In this document: piece by piece, positions 20,035-31,710 of the stretch | Position numbering within the stretch: the stretch's first letter is position 1 | Layout of the letters: every line of letters starts with the position of its first letter | From: Blastocladiella britannica | Lineage: Eukaryota; Blastocladiomycota; Blastocladiomycetes; Blastocladiales; Blastocladiaceae | DNA: 38,115 nt | Direction of reading: 5' to 3' | Assembly: GCA_025349905.2 (NCBI GenBank) | Contig: MU624603.1 | Location: 4,684 to 42,798 of the forward strand | Notes under the pieces: model-generated | Database searches by the model: none | The model's input: only the letters and a program-made list of their open reading frames with translations | What the model was told of the DNA's origin: nothing | Program-made: the position numbers and the translations under genes

Positions 20035-23000
20035 TTAAGGTTCCTCAACAACTACCTCGGGCCGCTCCTCCTCGCGCATGGTGCGCTGGTTCGTGAGTTC
20101 CTCCTCGATCGTGCCGCGACTCGCAAACCGGACAATGGTCACTTCGCGCAATTGTCCCGCTGTAATAATAGTTGTGAGCAAATCAGCAGCAACAGCAAAT
20201 AAAAAAGATGTGGACATACCACGAACGGCACGAGCAATGCCCTGCGTCTCGTAAGCGCGCGACGTGGCCTCGTCCTCGGCCAGGAACGGATGGCAGATAA
20301 ACACGTGGTTGGCCTCGACCAAGTGCAGGCCACTGACGCTGTCCTGGTACGACAGGAACAGCACCTTGATGTTGGGATCCTTTTTGAACGACGTGACGGC
20401 CTTGCGCTTGGTCAGCACGTTCCCACCCGACAGCGACGCGTTGGGAACCCCAAGCTCCGTGAACGCCTTGCTAATGATGGACGCGAGCCGGCGGAACTGC
20501 ACAAACATGATGATCTTGGCGGTCGGGTCGCGCTGGACGGTGCGCAGCGCCGTCTGCACCATGCTCTTGACTTTCGACCCATATTTGGCATAGTCAATCA
20601 GGTTGTCGCCCGTGTCCACGTCCATCCCATCGTCGCCGTCGGCGTGACCCTTGCCCACGGTCTCGGGCTCGGACGGCGCCAGTTTCATGCGCGTCATCAC
20701 CCCAACTGGCTGGCGGCAAATAGCGCACCGCGAGTTCCACGCCTGCCGCATCTGCACCGAGCATGCGACGCAGTAGCAGTGGCCGCACGCGGTCATGGAC
20801 AGCTCCCCATTGGCCTCAATCACCTCCATGCAGATTGGGCACTCTTGCTCGACGCTGTTCTCGACCGTCTCCAAGACCGCGGCCATAAAGTTGAAGGCGC
20901 GGGTCACGTCGTTCAGCTCGACGGTGGTGGTGTCAATGGTGCGCTTGAGCTGAATGACCAGGTTGACGGCCGCGCGGATCGCCTGCCGGTCCCCATCCGG
21001 GATCGCCAGCAGCGCGGCATTGTGGCGCGTGGCGCCGACCGCCTGGCTCTGCGACTGCGAGAACCCGCCGTCGGCGGCCTGCAAGTCGTCCATGGTGAGC
21101 CCAAGCTGGATCGACCAGCGTCGCGCGGCCGGGAACTGTGTGAGCTTGTTGACCACGTCGGCGCGCGCGCGGTCGAGCGACCGTTCCAGTTCGGTGATGC
21201 GCTTGGCCAGCCGGTCCATTTTGCCCGTCCGGTCGGCCTGCAAGCGGCGCGTCATTTCGGCCGCCGTCAGCACCTCGTCGTGCTCGTGCCCACGCGCATT
21301 GCCCGCGAGCCCCGCCAGCTCGTCCAGCAGCTGGTGGTGCTGCAGCGCCATGAGCCGCGTGGCCGCGTCGCGGCCCACCGCCGCCGCCGCCAGCCCGAGC
21401 TCCTGCGGGGTCAGGTGCATCCACACCGTCTGGTAGTGCACGGGCGGCAGCTTGAGGTCCGGGTTGGCCCGCCGCGTGTACTTGTTGAGGAACGACTGGA
21501 CCGCCATGAACGCCGCCTGCGAGTTGTCGTTGGCGGGTAATCCGCGCACTTGCAGCAGTCGCAGCAGCCGCTCGGCCGCCGCGGGCGAGTCCAGCACCGG
21601 CGACCCCGTCAAGCCCAGCAGGAACCGGGTGCGGATCGCAAACAGGAATGCGCGAGTCTCGGCGGCCAGCTTGCGCACCGCCGGCGCCAGCTTGACCTCT
21701 TCCTGGCGGTTCTCGCCCCAGTGCATGCGGCGACGGCGGTGGTACCGCTCGCTCTGGTTGAGGCCGTCCATTTCCGTGGGCACAAACTCGTGCAGCTCGT
21801 CCACCACCACCCGGTGGAAAAAGATGCGGTCCAGTACCACCCCACCCTTGCGGGTGCCAAACCACTTGCGCCCGCGGTGCAGCAGGTCGCCAATGTAGTC
21901 GTCCAGCGCCTGCTGCATGTCCGAGACCACAATCTCGTCCTGGTCGTCGTCATCGCGCGGCAGCGGGTTCTCAAACTTGGACGATCCGGCCAGCTCGGCA
22001 ACGCGCGCACGGTAGTTGGTGTTGTTGAGGAACGCCGTCGAAACAATCACCGCGTCGGCCAGCAGCACCTGGTTCCAGGTCAGTGCGCGGTAGTCGTGGA
22101 TGGTGGTCAGCAGCAGCACTTTTGCGGTCCCCGGCAACGCCTTGACCGCCTCGGCCTGCCATTGCGCCGTCAGATCGCTGCGGCACACAATCAGGGTCGC
22201 GCGCGACGGAATGTACTTGCCAATGTCGCGGCGGGCAATCCCCAAGTCCTGGACCGACCGGAACGGGTTGGCTTGCAGCAGCGCCAGCGCCGAAATGGTC
22301 TTGCCCGATCCAACCCGCGATGCCTCGATCGCGCCACGGCACGACAGCCGCTGTACGGGGGGCATGCGCGGCGTCCAAATATCGGTGGCCGCAAACTCGT
22401 GCCGCTTGACGTGGTACAGCATGCCGCCTTTCCCCAGCCGAATATACGGCGGCTTGCCGTCGCCCAGCGGCATGACAATCTCGCGCGACTCCTTGTTCAT
22501 CTCCAGCTCCGTGAGCCATGACAAGATGCGCCGCTGGTAGTCGTACAGGGGCAGCTTGAGGCCCGCGGGCGTCTGCACCAGCGACGTCTCGGCAGTGACT
22601 TCGTGCACCTCGGGCACCGCCAGCTCCAAAAAGTCGTCGTACTCTTCGCCGGCGTGCTCATTGTCGCCGGCGGATGCCGGCCTGGTAGTCGTGATCAGCG
22701 AGAAGGTGCCGGACGCCGCACCACTATTTGCAGACGACGAAGATGCGGCGGCGCCTTGGTTGCCATCCTCGCCATCAGCAGCTGCCACCGCTGCTGCCGC
22801 CGCCTCTGCCGCGCGGTGCTCGTCCTCCATCTCCTGTCCCTCGGACGTGGGCATGACGATCTGGTTGCGGAAGACCGCCTGCAGCCGGCGCGCATAGTGC
22901 TTGTCGTGCAGGTTGGTCGAGTCCCACATGGGTGACGACGTGGGGCCAAACATTTGCAGAATCTCACGAATGCGGCGCGTGACCCCAAACTCGCGCTTGC

Positions 23001-24685
23001 GCAGGGCGGCGTTGGTCTTGGCGGTACGCAAGTAGATGCACACCGAGTACGGGAACATCTTGGCAATCAAACCGCGCTCGGCAAACAAGGCGGCTTCCTC
23101 GGGCGTCACTGGCTTGTAGTTGCCCAGCTGGGTCGGCCTCACGACGACGCGAAGGTACGGCATCATTTCCTCGGTGATCGAGTGGGTGTTATCGCCTCCG
23201 GACATGGTTTGGTTGTGGAGTGCAAACAGGTCCTGGATCTGATCGCGCTCGGGATCGTACCACACGTCCGACTCGGCAAACGGTGCCTCGCCCTCGACCT
23301 TCCAAAGGTTGTAGAGGTGGTTGTTCTTGTCCTGTATTAGATAAAAGTGTCAGCGATACGTGCAAGGATTGACAAAAAAAAAAGGATAAGACGTACGTTC
23401 ATGAACCAACGGGAAGTATTCGTGCGCTCTTGCTCGGAAAAGTAAGGGTCCCGGAGCACCAGTGCTTGGATTTCGGTTTTCTTGAGCTTGGCCGACTCTT
23501 GCGCGGTCCAGGTTTCCTTTTGCATGTTCTCGGGCATGCGCACCAGCACTTGGTCCCCTTGCATGCCCCAAGTCTGCGTAGAAGCGTCTCCATCAATAGT
23601 GCGGTGGGCCCGCGAGTAGAAAACGGCTGTTTATTTTTTTTTTTTCAATCGTCAGAAAAGCTGAGCAAACAAAATAAAAAAGTATAAGTACCGGGCTCGC
23701 GGTGCATCGAGAGTTCGGCGACAATGGGGAGCTCCTTCTTGATCCACTGGTGATCATCGTTCAAACCATCGGCAGGCACGGGGATCCGGTGGTTGAAGTT
23801 GACCTGGCAGGTGTGGAGAAGGAGATCGGGCTGGTTGTCGACCACCTCGCGGACGGCAGCGGCGCCAGTGGTGCCATTTGCCTCCGTCTCGACTTCATCG
23901 TCGTCCGAGTCGTCTTCAAAGTCCACGTCCTCCTCCTGGTCGTCTGCAGCACCAGAACCAGCAGCAGCGGTGGCAGCACCGCCATCTGCAGCGCAAGCGC
24001 CAGCAGCGGCAGCGGCAGCGGCACCCACAGCAACAGGAGCAGGAACAGGGGCGTGGAGACGCGGGTGGGTCGGGAACGGGAACCACCAAGTGCGAGCGGC
24101 CCGCTCAAACAGCTGCTTGCGGGCCTGGATCTCGGTCTCGATCGACGAGGCGGTCGCCGCGTTGTTGGCGCCTGCCGGCCCTTGCTGCTGCTGTCCAGCG
24201 ATCGGGTCCGTCCGGCGCGCATCGTTCTCCTCGTCCTCGACAAACACGGGCGTCTCGTCGATCAGGTGGGCAACAAAGTTGCGGTCTACCTCGCCGTCGT
24301 CGCGGTGGTTGTCGTCGGCGGCAGCAGCGTCATACTCGTAGTCCTCGTCTTCGTCAGCAGCCTTCTTGCCTTTGCCCTTGCCCTTGCCCTTGGCCGGGGC
24401 GCGAGCTTTCGTGGTCTTGGCAGTGGCAGCCTTGCGACCGCGCTTGGGGGCCGGCTCGGCGTCGCTCTCGTCGCCATCACTACCTGCGCCAGCGGCGGCA
24501 GCAGGGGCGTCACCGTCGCCCAGATCGAGGTCTTCCACATCCGACTCTTCCTTGGGGGCCGGGGCCGCACGCTTGCGGGTCGCGGCGGCACGGCGCGGGC
24601 GGGTGCTCGCCGGGGCGGCAGCGACCTCAACGGCGTCCGCGTCTTGATCGGCGGGCTCGGTGGTCTTGCGCTTGCGAGGGGGCAT
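20035..24685 (-). CDS. SNF2-type ATPase with inserted RING finger (RAD5/SHPRH-like layout), 4 exons
   Basis: Exons 24685-23692, 23626-23397, 23331-20220 and 20159-20035 (1486 residues). The first 250 residues are disordered: a basic start (MPPRKRK), acidic blocks, a GKGKGKGK run and poly-Ala. The ATPase half follows, with Walker A RVGSGKT at about 747, Walker B VVVDELHEF at about 918 and motif III LGLTGSP. Then comes a coiled region and a C3HC4 RING at about 1235-1280 (CPIC, CGHCYC, CAIC), placed between the two helicase lobes as in RAD5, RAD16, HLTF and SHPRH. The C-lobe has KIIMFVQFRRLASII, LFLSYQDSVSGLHL and EATSRAYETQGIARAVR. The likely role is nuclear: DNA translocase plus E3 ubiquitin ligase in damage tolerance or chromatin work. 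The DELH box replaces the usual DEAH/DEGH, and I cannot assign an orthologue. The last intron is 60 bases and stop-free. Confidence 0.82.
20160..20219 (-). other. stop-free 60-base intron in the SNF2/RING gene
   Basis: GTATGT donor and TATTACAG acceptor with a phase-1 junction. The frame stays open through it. Splicing joins the AVRG motif directly to GQLREVTIV, the expected helicase motif VI continuation, so removal is the functional form. Confidence 0.75.
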
Positions 24686-24969
24686 CTTTTTTGGGTGTTG
24701 TGTAAGGTGGTGGTGCGTCCGTTCCTTTCGTGTGAAGGTGAGAGTGAAAGAGAGCAGCCAAAGGAAGAGTCGCTCCAATAAATAGCGGTGACGTACGTTT
24801 TTGAGTGATTCATTGGCCAATGTTAACAAAACGGGACGGACGACGGCCTCTTTGAGGACGAGGAGGTGCCTGGCCAGGGAAATACGGACCACGTCAACTT
24901 TCGAGCGGTGCGGCTCGACACCTTTAACTCTTTCCAACCACCAAATCAAGGTCAACAACAATATCAACA
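24686..24969. promoter_or_regulatory. divergent promoter region, SNF2/RING gene and DBP5
   Basis: 284 bases between the two start codons, transcribed in opposite directions. It must hold both leaders and promoters. No clear TATA box or repeated operator was seen. Confidence 0.5.
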
Positions 24970-26870
24970 ATGTCGTCCCGCTCGCGCTCCAGATCCCCTG
25001 CCAAGACCGCTGCCGCGGCACCGGCTGGGCCCACTACTGCTGCCACAGCAACTGCCACTGCCACCAAGCCCAGCGCAAAGCCCGCTGCCGATACGGCCGA
25101 ATTGATCAGTCGCATGTCCCTCCGCGGAAAAGACAATACAGAGGAGGAGGATCTCAACAATAGCTCCGGCTACGCCGAGGAAGACACCAACAACGGATAC
25201 GGTGATGCCGAAGAGGAAAATGGCTACGGTGACGCCGCTGAGGAAGTGCAGGGGGAAGAACATGTAGCTGACGACCAAGTGGAGGCCGCTCCCCCGGCCG
25301 TCACTGGCCTCTACGAGCCCGACTTCACCACCGGCGAGATCGACGTGACCCTCGCCGACCCCAACGGCACCGTGCACGTTGTGCTCAAGTTTGAGCAAAT
25401 GGGCCTGTACGTACTTTATTTTACCTCAGTACCAAAATACCGCGTATCTGATAATATATTTAAAAAAAAACCAGGTCCGACCAAATCCTCAAGGGCGTGT
25501 ACGAAATGAACTACAATGCGCCGTCCAACGTGCAAAAGATTGCCCTGCCCCTCCTGCTGGCCGACCCGCCCACCAACATGATCGCCCAGTCGCGCTCCGG
25601 CACCGGCAAAACCGCGGCGTTTGCGCTGACCATGCTGGCCCGTTGCGACCCCAACATCAACGCCCCACAGGCCATCTGCCTTGCCAACGCGCGCGAGCTG
25701 GCGGTGCAGATCGAGTCGGTCATTCGGGCTCTGGGCAAGCACACGTCCCTGCAGACCGCGCTGGCGGTCCCCGGCGGCATTCCGCCCGGCAAGCGGATCA
25801 CGGAGCAGATCGTGGTGGGCACTCCCGGCACCGTGCAGGAGCTGATGAAGAAGCGCCGCTTGGACTTTGGCAACATTCGTGTTGTGGTCCTGGACGAGGC
25901 CGACGCCATGGTGGACGCGCAAAATCTGGGCGCCCAGTCGGCGGAAATCGTCAAGGGGATCCACATGCGTTCCCGGCCGCAAATGCTGCTGTTCTCGGCG
26001 ACCTTCCCCGACCGCGTCAAGCGGTTCGCGGCGTCATTTGCCCCGCGCGCCAACTTGCTTGCCCTGGCTCTGGAAGAGGTCAACGTGACAGCCATTCACC
26101 AGTTCTTTGTCAAGGTTCGGGGCGACGAGGACAAGTACAAGACATTGGACAATCTTTACGGGGCCTTGACGGTATTTAAATTTTTTGCTTTGTGTATTAT
26201 ATGTGGTGAGACTAACCCTCCCCATGCCCCTCGACGTTCTTGATGACGTCAGGTTGGCCAATCCATCATCTTTATGCAGCGCAAGGTCACTGCCTACGCC
26301 ATTGCCAACCGCATGCAGGAAGACGGTCACGCCGTGTCCGTACTGACGGGCGACGACGAGCCGCAGGTGCGTGATCAGACCATGCAGGACTTCCGCGAGG
26401 GCAAGTCCAAGGTCCTGATTGCCACCAATGTGCTTGCTCGCGGTATCGATGTGCCGCAAATCAACCTCGTTCGTGTTTTTTTTTTCTTCATTGGCCAATT
26501 CGTGCTCCATTCATCTCCTTTTTTTGTTGCAGGTGGTCAACTACGATCTCCCCGTCCATGGAACCGGCCAGCCCGATTATGAGGCTTACATGCACCGCAT
26601 TGGCCGCACCGGCCGTTTCGGTCGCGAGGGTGTCTCGGTCAACTTGGTGGACTCGCAGCGGTCAATGGACATTCAGAACTCCATCGCCGCGACGTACATG
26701 CTTGACATTAAGGAGCTGGCAGCTGGGCCTGACGCTGATCTGGACGAGCTCATGGACATGTATGTACTTGACTTTTTTTTCTTCTTCTCTTTCGCCGATC
26801 TACTTCAAACTTTTTGACCTGACAACCCAAAAAAAATAAAAACAGGCTCAAGAAGGTGAAGTTCGAGTAA
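24970..26870 (+). CDS. DBP5: DEAD-box RNA helicase DBP5/DDX19, 5 exons
   Basis: Exons 24970-25406, 25475-26171, 26253-26468, 26533-26759 and 26846-26870 (533 residues). DBP5 sits at the cytoplasmic face of the nuclear pore and strips export factors from mRNA. Visible motifs in order: [12 protein letters not shown] (Q motif), [63 protein letters not shown] and [21 protein letters not shown], the [14 protein letters not shown] segment and the [13 protein letters not shown] ending separate DBP5 from eIF4A. The N-terminal 110 residues are an RS-like start followed by an acidic, Gly/Tyr/Asn-rich region that is longer than in yeast or human. The last exon is only 25 bases and encodes LKKVKFE and the stop. 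Introns show CTAAC-type branch sites. Confidence 0.95.
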
Positions 26871-26951
26871 AAATATGTAGCAATGTATTCTTGAAATTTC
26901 TTCAGTCATTGTTGATCCCTTTCCGATTCCCACCAATAAAGAAATTATATC

Positions 26952-29900
26952 ATGCCCGCTCCAGTTGTGGAAATCACCCGGCTCGCGGACCATATGGGTC
27001 TACTGGTTCCGTACGCACGGGATTTACTGGTGCAATTGGTGGCGGTGCGCGACCAGTCCATCATGCCCTCCAACAAATCCGGCGCCGCCGTTGGAGCAGT
27101 ACCGTCCACGCTGAAGCTGTTTACCGAGGGACCCTTACTCGCGGTCGCCAAGGCATTTTCGAAAAAGTTCCCCGACACGGACGCAGTGGCCAAATCGTCC
27201 AAGGACTACAAGGAGTTTGTGGATGCCTTCAAGGAGATCAAGGAGGAACTTAGGCCGATCTACGCCGCCTTCGCGGCACTCGCCGACTTTGTCGAGCACG
27301 CTCGATCCGCCTTTATTGCTGCTGCGCGAGTGACGAGCTATTCCGTACGCTTTATGTTTGCCTCGTTCATATCTGATTATTGATCCTGGCAGTATTTAAA
27401 CAGTTGGAAATCAACCCAAAACTCACGCAAGACTTGATCTTTCTCGCCCACTACTTGACGACGGCTCTGATGCTGGTAGCGCGGACGGGAAAGGGCAAGA
27501 AAGCGATCGTGTCCGCGGTCACGGTCCTGGATGCTCGCACCGGGATCGTCATGGACCCGGCGTTCCCAAAGATCGCCGAGCTATTTATGGCGCTGGACAA
27601 ACCGCACACTCTGGTTCAGGAGGTGTTTGCGCCCATCTCCTCGCGCCTGGTCATGTTGCTTGGAGGCCTCAAGACGGAATTGACAAGCTCGGCGTTTGCC
27701 AACGTGGAAACGTTGCGCAAATCAGCGGTGTTTTCCGCGGTCTCGTCGGCTTGTAGCGAGCCGATGCTTCCCGTGATGGATGATGTGGTATGTCATTTTC
27801 ATTATGAAAAAATGAGGAAGGGTCTCTAACTCCATTATTATTGCGACAGCGACTTCGCATCATTGCTCGCCTGGCTCCGTACTCGCAGGCCGTGATCACT
27901 GTCTTCTTTGCGTGTGCCGGTGACCTGGGGAACGATGCAAATGCAATGGCCCTGCTCAAAACAGCCCTTGGCAACACCACATTTACCCCTTCCTCGGCTG
28001 ATGAGCTATTCATTCCTCAAATCGAGTACGAGGCGCTCTTCAAGATCAACAACAAGCTCGGGAAAGTGAAAGCTGCACTTGGGTTCGTTATATTTTGTTT
28101 TTTGAGAGAGTTGGCTTCATCCTTAAACAACTTGAAAAACAAATAGAGACTCACTCGCCAAGAGCAAGCAATCATTGACCAAGTTTCATCGCGACCGGCG
28201 CGAGTTTCTGGCGCACCAGCTGGACTTGATGCTGAACCTGAGTCGCGACAACCCAGCACTTCTGGGATCCAAGTTTGTCGTCATTACGAGCTTACTAGTT
28301 TGTACTTCTTTATATATCTGATATGGAACTACACTGACCATGTAAATGCATCAGAATTTTGCCCGGGATGAGACGCTGCACTACTTTTACCACTTCAATG
28401 AGGCCAAAGTGGCCGCATCCAAAATGAAACAGCCGCCGATCGTGCAGCCCGAGCTCGACGTGCTTCACATCATTCACTTGATCCTGGGGATGCGGGCCCT
28501 GATCCGGGAAAACAACCTCAACATCCAGCGGTACCACCTGACGCTGTTGCGCGGCGATCTCTCGGGTCTCGTCAAGTCCGCGCTCGCCACACTCCAGGCG
28601 CAAGAGTCGCTTCCCGAGGGCGTCAAGGCGATCGTGCAGGACACGAGCGCCGCGTTCGATGCGTTCGACATGGACAATCTGGCGACCTTTAAAGTGTTCC
28701 GCACCAACTGGTCCCGGATCAAGCTGTACCTGTCGCTCCCCGAGTGCCTGGTTCCCATCACATCGCTGCCGCAGGTACCCAAGTCTATGAACGATGCCGC
28801 GACCATGAGCGCGTTCGTGGACGAGCTCGCGGAACGCGTCAAGCATACCACCGACCTGCGCATGCTCGCGCCGTACATGGACCATATCCAGTTGCACATG
28901 GCCGAGGCACTGTCGGCCCCACTGGCGGTTCCCAGTGTGCCCATTTTCGACTCGATTGCCCCACTCACTGCCATCTTTGCGTCGTGTGGAGGCGCCATGG
29001 AGGAAAAGGCGGCGGAATTTGCCAGGATCGCGGTGCAAAAGGCCGCGGCGACCACCGCCGCATCTGTTGTGCGGCTGGCGGCGGTCAAGGCACGTATGGA
29101 GCGCAAGGCCGCGTGGGATGGCGTGGCCATGAAGGCGCGGATCGCTACCACCGAGGCATTCACTAGCGCCGAGAGCACTCTGGTTTACAACAACAACCCA
29201 TGCAAGCGGTACTTCCACCTTTTTCTCAATTTCGTTGCTCAAATGAAGGACTAACGTAATTTCAAGAATAGGCTTGAGCAACTCAAGCTCCAGGTCTCGG
29301 ACCTCCTAGCAGCCTTTGGCGCCGTCAACGATACGTTACCCTCGAATGTGGTGGTACGTCCCGTGTACGCGCTCCAGCAAGCGCTGTCGTCCGAGTTCTC
29401 CAAGTTCCTAGCGACCGCTCCCTTTGATCCCGAGTCCAACGCGATCCCGCCGCTGGGCGACGACATGCCGTACGCGATCCACCCGCCAACCATCACCGCC
29501 AGCATCGTCGAGTCCACGATCGTCGCCATGCACTCGGCGCTGTCGGTGCTCCCCAACTTCCCGCTGGCGTCCATGATCGACGACGTGCTCATGCAGCAAA
29601 ACAACGCCACGCTGGCCGCTGCGTACACGTCCCCGCTTCCGGAAGCATTGCTGGCGCCTCGCCCACCGGCAGGCAACTCGTCGCCCACCAAGCGCGGGAA
29701 ACCGGCGCCGCCTCGAGTTCCTCCAACCACGCTGCCGTTTGGAGTCGCTATCGGTCAGTGGTACGCGGATTTGATGACTACCCGCGCATTGTCGGCGGGC
29801 CTCGCGTACTCGGCCAAGCGCGGTGGACTCGTGCATCCGACCCCGATGCCGGGGTCACTGGCGGCGGCGGGTGGCAAGCGCGGTGGCGGCGGTGGCGGCG

Positions 29901-31321
29901 CTGGTGGTGCTGCTGGTGGCGGCGCATCGAGCATCGCGGCCGGAGTTGCCGCGTCGGTGGGAGCCGCCGGTGCCGGTAGCGGTGCCTCTGGTAAAGACCC
30001 AGTCCCCATGTGGCACCCGGAATCGTTCACGGACCGCACGCAACTCGCGTCCTTGTCACGGCTCCTCGGCCCCACCGGCACCCAGTTCCTGGGCGCGCGC
30101 ATTGGCCCTTACATTCACGGTGTTGGCGCGCTGGTCATGCACCAGGTTAACGGCGTGGTCGGACAACTGACACCCGCGAACATGGGCGGGTTGGCGGCGC
30201 TCATGGCTAATATCGCTAAGCTTCGGGGAGTCGCGGCGAACGGAGTGGCAGGCGCCGGCGCTGACGACGTCATGGAAAAGATGGCCGCGCTCGGGTCCTT
30301 GATTAGCGGGCTGAGTGCGGTGCGGTCGGCACAGGCGAGCGCGGTCATGTCGACGTCGGCGCGTGAAATCGTGGGGAGCGCGTTTGTGGCCGAGGGCGCG
30401 GGTAAGTTTGCTCGAGAGCTCCAGCGCGACTTGGGTGGGGCTGCGAATCTTGGGGTATTGTTGTCCTTTTCTCTTTTTTTTTTTTGCTTCGATTGACTGA
30501 CTCATTGGTTGCAGCAGCTCACCGACTTTACGTCGTGGCTCGGTCGCGATGCAAAGGGGATCGCAGCGACCGATTCATCCTTTGACTTTGTGAGTGCGTG
30601 TGCTATTTTATTTGCCTCAATGGGCTGCTCGATCTCATGGATACTCATTTCTATTGAATTCGACAGAAATGCTCAACCCCACACCAGTCGGGATCCGAAC
30701 CCTGCTCATCTTCCTGGCCACCAGTCTCTGTGCGATCGCGTACTCTGAATCGAGCAGCTTCAATGCCCAATACGATGGTATTATCCTCGATTTTTTTTAC
30801 TCGTCCATCTTGGGAACTCACTTGGGAAGCTGATATGCTACTGCACGTCATCTGCAGCAAGTCCCAACAACGCCCACTGCATCGCGACCGCCGTTCATGC
30901 GTTCCTAGTGCACGGCGTCCCGAAACTGCCCGACATATCTCCGGACGACGTGTTCCGGATCGCCGAGAACGTGTTTTCGATGGCCAGCGAGTGGCTGTTG
31001 CTGCTGCACAGGGCGCGGGTGGCCAGCGATCTGAGTGGAAAGGAGGCCAAGGAGTACCGGTTGGTGCGGGAGGTGGAGTCGGCGTGGGTGATTGTGCAGC
31101 GGGTTCGTCCTTTTATTGTTTGTTGTTGTTGATTGACGGGATCTCACGTTTGTAATGGTCAGCTGGCAACGTCCATGGGATGCGAGGGAGAGCGGTGGAC
31201 CGAGCAGTACGCTGGGATCGGGATCGCCAATGCTCTACAGTCGGCGGTGATCCGCAAGTGCATGCGGCACCGGCGGACGGGGAGTCGCAATAACTTGGCG
31301 GATCTGGACGATGCCGAGTAA
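26952..31321 (+). CDS. NCKAP1: NCKAP1/HEM (NAP1) subunit of the WAVE/SCAR complex, 10 exons
   Basis: Exons 26952-27344, 27404-27787, 27850-28082, 28147-28297, 28355-29208, 29272-30454, 30515-30593, 30667-30777, 30858-31102 and 31163-31321 (1263 residues). The protein is almost entirely alpha-helical without motifs of its own, so identification rests on HEM-family landmarks: KFHRDRREFLAHQLDLML, NFARDETLHYFYHF (about 388), LSRLLGPTGTQFLGARI (about 935) and PNNAHCIATAVHAFL (about 1131), in the order and spacing of animal NCKAP1. NCKAP1 pairs with the CYFIP/Sra1 subunit and links Rac to Arp2/3-driven actin growth. A Gly/Ala-rich insert around nt 29860-29990 is absent from animal proteins. Exon 7 must use the GTGCGT donor, not the GTGAGT four bases before it, to stay in frame. 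It starts 81 bases after the DBP5 stop. Confidence 0.87.
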
Positions 31322-31510
31322 ACCACCAACCTTCAACTCACTCAAAAATACAGAGGAATAATAAAAATATAAATTATGAACCGTGACACACGGCTGAGTG
31401 GGCATTCGAAAGTTTACAACTCACCAGCGATCTCATCCGCTATGCGGGCACTGCAACCAATTGTGCGACTGGTGCAGCAGAGAGCGGATGCCGTTTTTGA
31501 CTCCGGGAGT

Positions 31511-31638
31511 GTAAAAGGGGGAGGGTAAAAAAGTGAAAGTGAAAAAAAAAACACGATGAAGAGGAAAAGAAAAGCATTGGAAAAAAGCAAGAGGCAAAGG
31601 AAAAGGAAAAGGGAAAGGAAAAGGAAAAGTGAAAAAGT
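31511..31638 (+). repeat. polypurine tract (GGAAAA-type repeats)
   Basis: About 125 bases that are almost all A and G on the plus strand, with iterated GGAAAAG units at the right end. It lies downstream (3' side) of the minus-strand Fanzor fragment. It could form a triplex or serve as a pyrimidine-rich RNA tract on the minus strand. Confidence 0.75.
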
Positions 31639-31710
31639 ATGGTGCCGCCGCCGCCTTGCCCGCCGCCGTCTCGGCCGCCTTGACCTGCGAGCCTCCTGCC
31701 GCCACGCTCT

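Noticed and set aside
20290..21540. 416-residue plus-strand frame opposite the SNF2/RING gene
   Set aside because: His/Arg/Val-rich antisense shadow caused by high GC; the minus strand carries the clear helicase motifs.
28310..29281. 323-residue minus-strand frame opposite NCKAP1 exon 5
   Set aside because: Composition of a GC-driven shadow; the plus strand fits the HEM family with consistent splicing.
30730..31155. Plus-strand frame starting MRSRTLNRAASMPNTM in the NCKAP1 region
   Set aside because: It would follow from using the GTGAGT donor at 30590; the alternative frame matches the HEM C-terminus (PNNAHCIATAV) and was preferred.
31511..31638. Purine tract considered as a CRISPR array or telomere-like repeat
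   Set aside because: There are no regular spacers and no constant unit; it is a simple GGAAAA-type tract.
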